From NCBI GenBank assembly GCA_944327425.1, contig CALVHJ010000039.1, positions 1-10,890 on the forward strand: a DNA stretch of 10,890 bases, read 5' to 3'. Below the pieces are notes generated by a model that saw nothing but the letters and a program-made list of their open reading frames with translations, was not told the DNA's origin and did no database searches. Positions 1-4,860 of the stretch are shown here, piece after piece. The DNA comes from an uncultured Bacilli bacterium. GTDB taxonomy: Bacteria > Bacillota_I > Bacilli_A > RF39 > UBA660. A program made the position numbers and the translations under genes. How positions within the stretch are numbered: the stretch's first letter is position 1; each line of letters begins with the position of its first letter.

Positions 1-306
1 AGCTAAAATAATAACTCTTTGCCACCATTTTTTGTTACACATAAAGTCTTCTTTTTTTATTTTTTTAGTATCATCATCTTCATAAACTTCACCAGCCATG
101 GAAACAAAGCCCCCGATAGGTAAAGCTCTAATATTATAATCGATACCATCTTTGCCTTTATGGGTTTTAATTAAGGGGCCCATACCAATCGAAAACTCAT
201 AAATGTGAACTCCAGCTTTTTTGGCTGTAATAAAATGACCAAATTCATGAACCAAAATAATTAATCCTAAAATAAATATTAATAATAAAAGTGTAATAAA
301 CCACAT
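1..306 (-). CDS. rseP: RseP-like site-2 (M50) membrane metalloprotease, N-terminal part
   Basis: This is the first 102 codons of a zinc intramembrane protease; the rest lies beyond the left edge. Translated by hand from the ATG at 304-306, the protein opens with a hydrophobic segment (about residues 3-19) that runs into HEFGH at residues 20-24. This is the HExxH zinc site embedded in the first transmembrane helix, as is standard for site-2 proteases. It is followed by an FSIGMGP motif and by RALPIGGFVSMAGE near residues 66-79, both typical of the RseP/RasP branch. In Bacilli this family cleaves membrane-bound anti-sigma factors, cell-division proteins and signal-peptide remnants within the membrane. 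The ribosome site TAGGAGG sits 6 bases before the ATG, and its TAG is the stop codon of cdsA, so the two genes are probably translationally coupled. A dxr gene often lies between these two in other Firmicutes; none is present here. Confidence 0.93.
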   Translation of the reverse strand, partial: MWFITLLLLIFILGLIILVHEFGHFITAKKAGVHIYEFSIGMGPLIKTHKGKDGIDYNIRALPIGGFVSMAGEVYEDDDTKKIKKEDFMCNKKWWQRVIILA

Positions 307-315
307 AATATCCTC

Positions 316-1107
316 CTATAAAATTCCATAAAATATTAAAAAAGCTAACATAATAGCAATAGTGCTATCAAGACGGTCTAGTATACCGCCATGACCGGGT
401 ATTAAATTACTAAAATCTTTAATGTCATTTTCCCTCTTAATCTTACTAAATATCAAATCGCCTATTTGACCAATAATTGATAAGATAAGAGTAACAATAG
501 CTACTAAGACGGTAATATCATTAACAAAAAAGTGATAAAACAAGGATGCTACAATGGTACCAATGATGGATCCTAAAACACTTCCTTCAACGGTTTTTTT
601 AGGACTTACTTTGGGTATTAGTTTATGACGCCCAAAAAGCATTCCTGAAAGCATAGCAAAAGTATCTGTAAAAATAAAGATTAAAATCAGATAGATGAAA
701 AGGTATAAATCAGTCATACGTGCTAGTATCATCGCATTAAAAGAAACGCCAAGTAATAAAACGGAACCGATTAGAAATAAAGCATCCGTTGCTGTATACT
801 TTTTTTCATCGTAAAATATCGATAAACCTAGTAAACTTAAAAGTAATATAGCAAGGCCTCGATAAGTGATGCCAAATAAAATGGAGTAGCCATCATATTC
901 GGCCAAAACAATTAAAAGTAAAGAAATAACCGCAATAAGTTCTACTAATATGGGTAATTGATGATGGCTTTTCTTTAAATCTAACATTTCTTTTAAGGCT
1001 AAGATGCTTACAATACCTACACCAAGTCTAAATATACTACCACCATACCATACAATTGGAATAACAATAGCAAGCATTACTATCGCACTAATAATTCTTT
1101 TTTTCAT
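316..1107 (-). CDS. cdsA: phosphatidate cytidylyltransferase (CDP-diacylglycerol synthase)
   Basis: CdsA makes CDP-diacylglycerol from phosphatidic acid and CTP, the branch point for phosphatidylglycerol and cardiolipin. The 263-residue length is typical. The protein is mostly hydrophobic, with about seven to eight membrane segments. The family signature is complete at residues 221-247: S..KR....KDF....PGHGGILDRLD, with the HGG and DRLD that hold catalytic residues. A second conserved stretch, SPKKTVEGS at 168-176, precedes it, and FTDTFAM lies at 146-152. The ATG at 1107 is preceded by GTAGGA at a normal distance. A strong promoter lies directly upstream (1129-1157), and the stop codon forms the first three bases of the rseP ribosome site, which supports a cdsA-rseP operon. 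Nothing appears truncated. Confidence 0.97.
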   Translation of the reverse strand: MKKRIISAIVMLAIVIPIVWYGGSIFRLGVGIVSILALKEMLDLKKSHHQLPILVELIAVISLLLIVLAEYDGYSILFGITYRGLAILLLSLLGLSIFYDEKKYTATDALFLIGSVLLLGVSFNAMILARMTDLYLFIYLILIFIFTDTFAMLSGMLFGRHKLIPKVSPKKTVEGSVLGSIIGTIVASLFYHFFVNDITVLVAIVTLILSIIGQIGDLIFSKIKRENDIKDFSNLIPGHGGILDRLDSTIAIMLAFLIFYGIL

Positions 1108-1128
1108 ATAATCCTACTTTCTATATTA

Positions 1129-1157
1129 AGTATACTATTAAGATTAAAGGAAGTCAA
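1129..1157 (-). promoter_or_regulatory. sigma-A promoter for cdsA-rseP
   Basis: On the minus strand TTGACT (1152-1157) and TATACT (1129-1134) are separated by exactly 17 bases. Each box is one mismatch from consensus. The -35 box starts directly after the trpS stop codon (1158-1160), so no base separates the two. The expected transcript start is near 1122, about 15 bases before the cdsA ATG. No terminator is visible between trpS and cdsA, so read-through from trpS could add to expression. Confidence 0.82.
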
Positions 1158-2162
1158 TTATTTATATAGTCCCATTTTTTCTTTCATTAGCATAAATTTG
1201 TTTTTAGCAATTTCGCGAGTTATTTTGATATTTTCATCTAATATTTTATCAAGGGTACTACTATTTATAATGTCATAATATCTTTTTTGAATACTACTAA
1301 TTTCAGTTGTTACTATATTAGCAACATATTTTTTAAATTCACCATAATTTTTGCCCGCAAAATCCCTTTCAATTTCTTCTACCTTTTTGCCAGTTAGAGC
1401 AACACAAATATTTATTAAATTACTAATTCCTGGTTTATTTTCGGGATCATACTTAATTAAACATTCACTATCGGTGGTGGCAGACATAATCTTTTTTTGG
1501 ATAACTTTTAAATCATCTAATATATAAATAACGCCTTTTTGGTTAGCACTTGATTTACTCATCTTTTTATCGGGATTAACTAAATCCATAATTTTAGTCC
1601 CTGATTTTGTTATATAAGCATCAGGTATTTTAAAAGTTTCTCCATACTTTTTGTTGAATCTTTCAGCTATATTACGAGCTAGTTCAACATGTTGCTTTTG
1701 ATCGATGCCAACCGGTACATAATCTACATCATAAGCTAGAATATCAGCAGCCATTAAAACAGGATAAGTAAATAGTCCGGCATAAAAATTAACATTCTTA
1801 CTACTTTTATCTTTAAATTGGGTCATCCGTGATAGTTCGCCAAAAGGAGTGTTGCATTCAAGTAACCAAGATATATTAGCATGATATTCATTTTCAGACT
1901 GGATAAATATTATATTTTTATTAGGATCTATTCCACAAGCAAGATATAAAGCTACTAGGCTGCGAATATTTTTATGTAGAGAAGCAGGATCTTGAGGAAT
2001 GGTTATAGCATGCATATCAGCAATAAAAATATATGATTTAAATTCATCTTGCATTCTTACCATTTGTTTTATGGCACCTATATAATTGCCAAGAGTAATA
2101 ACGCCTGAGGGTTGGACACCTGTTAAAATTGACTTCGTTATTTTTTGATCAAATTCTTTCAT
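1158..2162 (-). CDS. trpS: tryptophanyl-tRNA synthetase (class I)
   Basis: This enzyme charges tRNA-Trp with tryptophan in the cytoplasm, using ATP. The 334-residue length is that of a bacterial TrpRS. The signature GVQPSGVITLGNYIGA at residues 15-30 contains the HIGH-equivalent segment (TLGN at 23-26). The second class I motif, KMSKS, lies at 200-204 and is followed by SANQKG. FIADMHAIT (46-54), ELSRMTQFKDKS (109-120) and PVLMAADIL (134-142) are further family landmarks. The ribosome site before the ATG is weak (AAGTGAG about ten bases away). The gene has its own promoter (2213-2241) and a leader of only about 44 bases, which is too short for a T-box, so tRNA-sensing control of that type is not visible. 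It follows khpA across a terminator. Confidence 0.97.
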   Translation of the reverse strand: MKEFDQKITKSILTGVQPSGVITLGNYIGAIKQMVRMQDEFKSYIFIADMHAITIPQDPASLHKNIRSLVALYLACGIDPNKNIIFIQSENEYHANISWLLECNTPFGELSRMTQFKDKSSKNVNFYAGLFTYPVLMAADILAYDVDYVPVGIDQKQHVELARNIAERFNKKYGETFKIPDAYITKSGTKIMDLVNPDKKMSKSSANQKGVIYILDDLKVIQKKIMSATTDSECLIKYDPENKPGISNLINICVALTGKKVEEIERDFAGKNYGEFKKYVANIVTTEISSIQKRYYDIINSSTLDKILDENIKITREIAKNKFMLMKEKMGLYK

Positions 2163-2212
2163 AATTAAAACTCACTTTCTTTTGATTTATCTTGTTGGTT
2201 TTACCTATTTAT

Positions 2213-2241
2213 ATTTTAATCTAATTAGAAAAACATTTCAA
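2213..2241 (-). promoter_or_regulatory. sigma-A promoter for trpS
   Basis: Minus-strand TTGAAA (2236-2241) and TAAAAT (2213-2218) are 17 bases apart; each box matches five of the six consensus positions. The start of transcription would fall near 2206, giving a leader of about 44 bases before the trpS ATG. The promoter lies 27 bases after the khpA terminator, which makes trpS a separate transcription unit. Confidence 0.72.
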
Positions 2242-2268
2242 GAGTTCTTTTGGTAAATAATAAAGATT

Positions 2269-2292
2269 AAAAAAATTCCCGAAGGAATTTTT
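2269..2292 (-). terminator. intrinsic terminator with UUCG loop after khpA
   Basis: On the minus strand a perfect 9-base-pair stem (2284-2292 with 2271-2279) encloses the stable tetraloop UUCG closed by a C-G pair. It is followed by an uninterrupted run of U that begins in the lower stem (2275 down to 2269). The last two bases of the khpA stop codon form the outer end of the stem. Confidence 0.88.
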
Positions 2293-2536
2293 AAAATGAA
2301 TCAATATTAATTTTAATATTTTTAATGTTATTTAAATAAGCATAAGCAAAAATTATGGTTCTAAGGGCTTTTGCGGTTTTTCCACCCTTGCCAATAACAG
2401 TGCCCATGTCTTCATCAGAAACTAAAATTTCTAAAATAGTATCATCTTCATCCTGATGGAAAGCACTAACACGTACTAAATCGGGATTTTTTACAATATT
2501 TTTTATTAAATAGGTTGCAAACTCTGTTATTTCCAT
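2291..2536 (-). CDS. khpA: KH-domain RNA-binding protein KhpA (YlqC family)
   Basis: This is a small single-KH-domain protein of 81 residues, the usual size for KhpA. The RNA-binding GxxG loop is IGKGGKTAKALRTI at residues 48-61 (G49, K50, G51, G52). In Firmicutes KhpA pairs with KhpB and binds many RNAs, with effects on cell division and elongation; that role is from the family, not from this sequence. It starts one base after the rpsP stop, within the same transcript, which is the classic rpsP-khpA arrangement. The common downstream genes rimM and trmD are absent; instead a terminator follows and then trpS. The ribosome site (CAGGTAAG) lies inside the end of rpsP. Confidence 0.95.
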   Translation of the reverse strand: MEITEFATYLIKNIVKNPDLVRVSAFHQDEDDTILEILVSDEDMGTVIGKGGKTAKALRTIIFAYAYLNNIKNIKINIDSF

Positions 2537-2537
2537 A

Positions 2538-2813
2538 CTACTTACCTGATTCTTTAGATTCTGAATACTTAGTCATTATTCCTTCTTTAGAAAGAATAGA
2601 ACGAACAGTATCAGTAGGAATTGCTCCATTTTTTAACCATTTTAAAGCTAAATCTTCATTAATACTTACCTCTGCTGGTTTTTTTATAGGATTATAAGTA
2701 CCTATAGTTTCAATAAATCTACCATCTCTTGGACTTCTAGCATCAGCAGCAACAATACGATAAAATGGTTTTTGTTTAGACCCCATTCTTTTAAGTCTTA
2801 ATTTAACTGCCAT
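2538..2813 (-). CDS. rpsP: 30S ribosomal protein S16
   Basis: S16 is a component of the 30S ribosomal subunit, needed for assembly of its 5' domain. The 91-residue product begins MAVKLRLKRMGSKQKPFYRI, the standard S16 N-terminus, and has the family segment VAADARSPRDGRFIETIGTYNP at about 22-43. The ATG at 2813 is chosen rather than the in-frame upstream ATG at 2846 because AAAGGAGG (2821-2828) lies seven bases before it and because S16 proteins start with M(A)VK. The upstream in-frame ATG would also lie before the predicted transcript start. A promoter with consensus boxes is directly upstream (2837-2865). The protein has a slightly extended, acidic and Ser-rich C-terminus. Confidence 0.97.
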   Translation of the reverse strand: MAVKLRLKRMGSKQKPFYRIVAADARSPRDGRFIETIGTYNPIKKPAEVSINEDLALKWLKNGAIPTDTVRSILSKEGIMTKYSESKESGK

Positions 2814-2836
2814 AATTACTCCTCCTTTGTTACTAC

Positions 2837-2865
2837 ATTTTAACATATAATAGACGAGGTGTCAA
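2837..2865 (-). promoter_or_regulatory. sigma-A promoter for rpsP-khpA
   Basis: Minus-strand TTGACA (2860-2865, a full match to consensus) and TAAAAT (2837-2842) are 17 bases apart. Transcription would start near 2830, leaving a leader of about 17 bases that begins almost at the ribosome site. The -35 box is half of the inverted repeat at 2859-2882. Confidence 0.8.
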
Positions 2866-2882
2866 CTATTTTTGGTTGACAC
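2859..2882. repeat. inverted repeat overlapping the rpsP -35 box and the cotE stop
   Basis: GTGTCAAC (2859-2866) and GTTGACAC (2875-2882) form a perfect 8-base inverted repeat around an 8-base AT-rich centre. One arm contains the rpsP -35 box and the other touches the last base of the cotE stop codon. As a hairpin it lacks a U run on the minus strand, so it would be a poor terminator for cotE. It could be an operator or a weak transcript-end hairpin; the sequence does not decide. Confidence 0.55.
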
Positions 2883-3412
2883 TATTTTAAATAATCCTCA
2901 TCTATTTCTTTTATTACTTCATCCATTTCTTCTTCATCTAAATCTTCTATTACATCATAATCATCTTCTTCATCTTCAACACTTACTTTTATCATAGTAT
3001 TACCAACAATTTCAATACCTAATTCTTTTTCAACAGATAAACTTACAACACCATTTTCAACTGTTACATCTGTTACAGTTGGTTGCGTTAAGCTTCTTAC
3101 AATGATTTCTGATGCATCGTTTAAAACTGCTCCATCTTTTAGGCGAATATTCATTTTATCTTCATAATTAAAATGTTTAGTAGCAACAGATGTTTTGGTA
3201 TCATTGTTATATGAATACCATACGTTTACGTCAAAACCTCCAAAAACATAAACTACGCCGTTATTATTTCTTCCTTCAAAAGTATGATTAATAACCCAAC
3301 AGCCTAAAACTGTATCAGGATTTTCTTCAGGAGTTATAGAAAATTTTGATACACTGGTTTTCTTTGCTTTACCAATTACAGCTTTGGTAACAATCTCTTT
3401 AAAACTTGCCAA
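2882..3412 (-). CDS. cotE: CotE-like outer spore coat morphogenetic protein
   Basis: In Bacillus, CotE coats the forming spore and is needed to assemble the outer coat. The 176-residue product matches the CotE pattern as I know it along its length: an opening FKEIVTKAVIGKAKK (4-18), GCWVINHTFEG (37-47), the core FDVNVWYSYNNDTKT (60-74), and a strongly acidic tail from about residue 146 to 172, rich in Glu and Asp. The length is close to the 181 residues of the B. subtilis protein. The start is TTG at 3412, decided by AGGAGG (3420-3425) seven bases upstream and by the CotE-like N-terminus. It is divergent from the HIT gene and upstream of rpsP. Its presence implies a sporulating lineage or a recent loss of sporulation; whether this organism makes spores cannot be told from the window. 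Confidence 0.9.
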   Translation of the reverse strand: MASFKEIVTKAVIGKAKKTSVSKFSITPEENPDTVLGCWVINHTFEGRNNNGVVYVFGGFDVNVWYSYNNDTKTSVATKHFNYEDKMNIRLKDGAVLNDASEIIVRSLTQPTVTDVTVENGVVSLSVEKELGIEIVGNTMIKVSVEDEEDDYDVIEDLDEEEMDEVIKEIDEDYLK

Positions 3413-3431
3413 TTTGATTCCTCCTCTATTT

Positions 3432-3440
3432 TAATCTATG
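3432..3440 (-). promoter_or_regulatory. possible sporulation-type -10 element for cotE
   Basis: CATAGATTA on the minus strand fits the CATAnnnTA form of sigma-K -10 boxes and is one base from a sigma-E type CATACAnT. No convincing -35 box of either type is visible; the nearest is an AAC about 15 bases upstream. A sigma-A-like TATAAT also occurs at 3447-3452 without a good -35. The initiation point would be very close to the ribosome site, so this is tentative. Confidence 0.25.
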
Positions 3441-3470
3441 CAAGAGATTATAAAAGTTCACTAAAAAAGA

Positions 3471-3499
3471 TATAATTTTTTGCTCTTTTTTGTTATAAT
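3471..3499 (+). promoter_or_regulatory. candidate -10 elements for the HIT gene
   Basis: Two perfect TATAAT boxes occur on the plus strand, at 3471-3476 and 3494-3499. The second is preceded by TG one base upstream (TGTTATAAT), an extended -10 that can work without a -35 box. It would start RNA near 3506, only about ten bases before the chosen ATG. The first would give a conventional leader of about 33 bases but has only a poor -35 match. Confidence 0.45.
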
Positions 3500-3515
3500 T
3501 AGGATGGTGATGAAA

Positions 3516-3887
3516 ATGGATTGTGTATTTTGTAAAATTGTTAAAGGGGAAATACCTAGTAATGTTTTATTTGAAGATGAGCAAGTTTTGGTTATTATGG
3601 ATGTTAATCCAAATGTAGATGGCCATGCTTTAATTATTCCTAAAAAGCATTATACTGATTATTTGGAATTAGATAGCGATATTATTAATCATGTTTTTGA
3701 GGTAGCTAAAAAAATGGGTCCAAGGATTATGGAAAAACTAAATGCTAAGGCTTTAACTTTACTAATGAATTATGGTGATAGTCAACAAGTAAAACACTTT
3801 CATATGCACGTTTTACCTAATTTTGGTCCAAATAAGTCTAAAGCTAAAAAAACTAGTGAAGAAATTTATAACATATTAAAAGACTAG
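3516..3887 (+). CDS. HIT-family (histidine triad) nucleotide hydrolase
   Basis: HIT proteins of this type hydrolyse purine nucleotide phosphoramidates or related dinucleotides. The 123-residue product carries the triad HFHMH at residues 94-98 within QVKHFHMHVLP; the middle His (96) is the expected nucleophile. CVFC at 3-6 offers a Cys pair that, with a His and the first triad His, binds zinc in Bacillus-type members. NVDGHALIIPKKH (33-45) is a further family block. The ATG at 3516 was chosen because GGTGAT (3506-3511) precedes it and because homologues start just before CxFC. An ATG at 3510 is a reasonable alternative, while the upstream TTG at 3480 has no ribosome site. This is the only plus-strand gene, flanked by divergent cotE and convergent with the small peptide gene. 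The exact substrate is unknown. Confidence 0.93.
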   Translation: MDCVFCKIVKGEIPSNVLFEDEQVLVIMDVNPNVDGHALIIPKKHYTDYLELDSDIINHVFEVAKKMGPRIMEKLNAKALTLLMNYGDSQQVKHFHMHVLPNFGPNKSKAKKTSEEIYNILKD

Positions 3888-3903
3888 AATTTTCTCTAGT
3901 CTT
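3880..3903. terminator. bidirectional terminator between HIT gene and small peptide gene
   Basis: AAGACTAGA (3880-3888) pairs with TCTAGTCTT (3895-3903) over nine bases around a six-base loop. The HIT stop codon (3885-3887) is inside the left arm. On the minus strand the arm runs into TCTTTTAAT, on the plus strand into CTTATTTAAT, so both convergent genes could end here. The U runs are modest. Confidence 0.72.
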
Positions 3904-3905
3904 AT

Positions 3906-4034
3906 TTAATCGATAAATAATTTATGCATTAAATAATAAATATGAATAGTACGCATTAATCTTGTTATAGCATCCCAAATAGTACGTACTGAGCCACCAT
4001 GCACTAAATAAAGTTCTTCTGTATTTAACTTCAT
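3906..4034 (-). CDS. putative double-glycine leader peptide (bacteriocin or signal peptide precursor)
   Basis: This 42-codon ORF fills an otherwise empty gap. It starts at an ATG with AAAGGA four bases before it and ends in TAA just ahead of a terminator. The N-terminus, MKLNTEELYLVHGG, matches the LSxxELxxIxGG leader consensus at Leu -12, Glu -8, Leu -7, Val -4, Gly -2 and Gly -1, counting back from the expected cut after Gly14. C39-peptidase ABC exporters cut such leaders while secreting the peptide. The predicted 28-residue mature part starts at Ser15. It has three Arg and one Lys against two Asp, one Trp (20), no Cys, and hydrophobic residues spaced three or four apart at 16, 19, 23, 26 and 30, consistent with an amphipathic helix. 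It contains RTI twice (17-19, 28-30), encoded by a repeated CGTACTATT. It lies 35 bases after the DUF3298 gene, probably on the same transcript. No exporter is in the window. The function (bacteriocin, pheromone) is inference. Confidence 0.62.
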   Translation of the reverse strand: MKLNTEELYLVHGGSVRTIWDAITRLMRTIHIYYLMHKLFID

Positions 4035-4069
4035 ACAGTCCTTTCTAACGAGTGAACATATTTATTTTA

Positions 4070-4624
4070 TCATATTTTTAGATAGTCTGCTATATCTTGA
4101 TAAGGAATTTCCACATTAATTTCCCCACTACTCCATGGACCAACTTGATAAGGGGGAAATATTATTTTTATGGCTGTTGCTTCAAAGATAATATTTTGAA
4201 AATTTTCTTTTGTTGGTTTTAAACCATCTTCAACTAAATAGGCATCTTCATAAATTAGTTCCTTTTTTTCTTTTTTAAGAATTTCTTTTGATATAGCACT
4301 AATTTTTTTAAAAAATTTAGTTTCATTCGTAATTAAATCTTCTAATTCTAGAAATTTACCATTATTTAAATCATAATAATAAATTTTATCATAGCGTATA
4401 TCATGAGCACCGCCACTATATACATAAACAGTAAAATGAATAGTTGCCAGATTTTGATAAAAGTTAAGTTTATAAGAGATGTTATAAGTGCTTCCTTTAG
4501 CATTTTCGCCTTTTATTTTAGCAAGCAATTCATTTTGCTTTTCTTTTATTATTTTATCTAAATCATGAGAATAGACTTCTTCTATATAAATTTCATGATA
4601 TAAAGTATTGACATAATTATTCAT
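4070..4624 (-). CDS. DUF3298 (RsiV C-terminal-like) protein without export signal
   Basis: The 184-residue product resembles the DUF4163/DUF3298 module found outside the membrane in the anti-sigma factor RsiV (where it binds lysozyme) and in the deacetylase PdaC. Visible landmarks are YVYSGGAHDIRY (67-78), YYYDLNNGKFLELEDL (82-97) and the closing FPPYQVGPWSSGEINVEIPY (156-175). The usual architecture puts this module after a transmembrane helix or signal peptide, but here the protein starts MNNYVNTLYHEI with no hydrophobic segment anywhere. The start is supported by AAAGGAG nine bases upstream; upstream of it lies the previous gene's terminator, so no missing N-terminal exon-like part is apparent. 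It ends in TGA, the only TGA stop in the window, followed in frame by TAA. It is probably co-transcribed with the double-glycine peptide. Its role is unknown; possibilities are a cytoplasmic binding protein, a degraded sensor, or a factor linked to the peptide. Confidence 0.75.
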   Translation of the reverse strand: MNNYVNTLYHEIYIEEVYSHDLDKIIKEKQNELLAKIKGENAKGSTYNISYKLNFYQNLATIHFTVYVYSGGAHDIRYDKIYYYDLNNGKFLELEDLITNETKFFKKISAISKEILKKEKKELIYEDAYLVEDGLKPTKENFQNIIFEATAIKIIFPPYQVGPWSSGEINVEIPYQDIADYLKI

Positions 4625-4655
4625 TAAAATACACTCCTTTCGCTGTTAATTTTTA

Positions 4656-4688
4656 GCAAAAATAAAAATAGAGATTAGCTCTCTATTT
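4656..4688 (-). terminator. intrinsic terminator of the recD2 operon
   Basis: On the minus strand AAATAGAGA (4680-4688) pairs perfectly with TCTCTATTT (4666-4674) around a five-base loop. It is followed by an U-rich tail interrupted by one A. The stop codon of the 51-residue peptide (4683-4685) lies inside the stem. Confidence 0.88.
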
Positions 4689-4838
4689 CATAGTGTTAAT
4701 TTTGTTATTTGCCATATCCATAGCATTATTTACGAGCTTTGAAGCTTTTTTCTTTGTACTTTTATTATTTAGAGCATAAGCCATCATACCAGCTCCTGCG
4801 GCCATGGCAATAACACTACCAACCATTAATTTTTTCAT
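4683..4838 (-). CDS. small membrane-anchored protein, 51 residues
   Basis: The product has Lys-Lys after the start, a single Ala/Gly/Met-rich hydrophobic segment (about residues 4-23) and a basic, Asn/Lys-rich tail predicted to be helical. The layout resembles small YtxH-like or cell-envelope stress proteins of Firmicutes, but I do not recognise a family with certainty. The start at 4838 is preferred over the adjacent ATG at 4841 and the further upstream in-frame starts because GAGGTG (4845-4850) then sits six bases away. It begins 22 bases after the recD2 stop and ends within the terminator stem, so it is the last gene of that operon. No cleavable signal motif is evident; the segment probably stays as a membrane anchor. 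Confidence 0.7.
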   Translation of the reverse strand: MKKLMVGSVIAMAAGAGMMAYALNNKSTKKKASKLVNNAMDMANNKINTMK

Positions 4839-4860
4839 CATTAACACCTCAATAATAGTA

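Noticed and set aside
2163..2290. T-box leader upstream of trpS
   Set aside because: Only about 44 bases lie between the predicted transcript start and the ATG, and no antiterminator-type TGGnACCGCG element is present.
2515..2697. Plus-strand ORF of 60 codons
   Set aside because: It is the antisense shadow of rpsP and khpA, with no ribosome site and no known protein pattern.
3480..3515. TTG start for the HIT gene with twelve extra residues
   Set aside because: There is no ribosome site before it, it overlaps the candidate promoter, and family members begin just before the CxFC motif.
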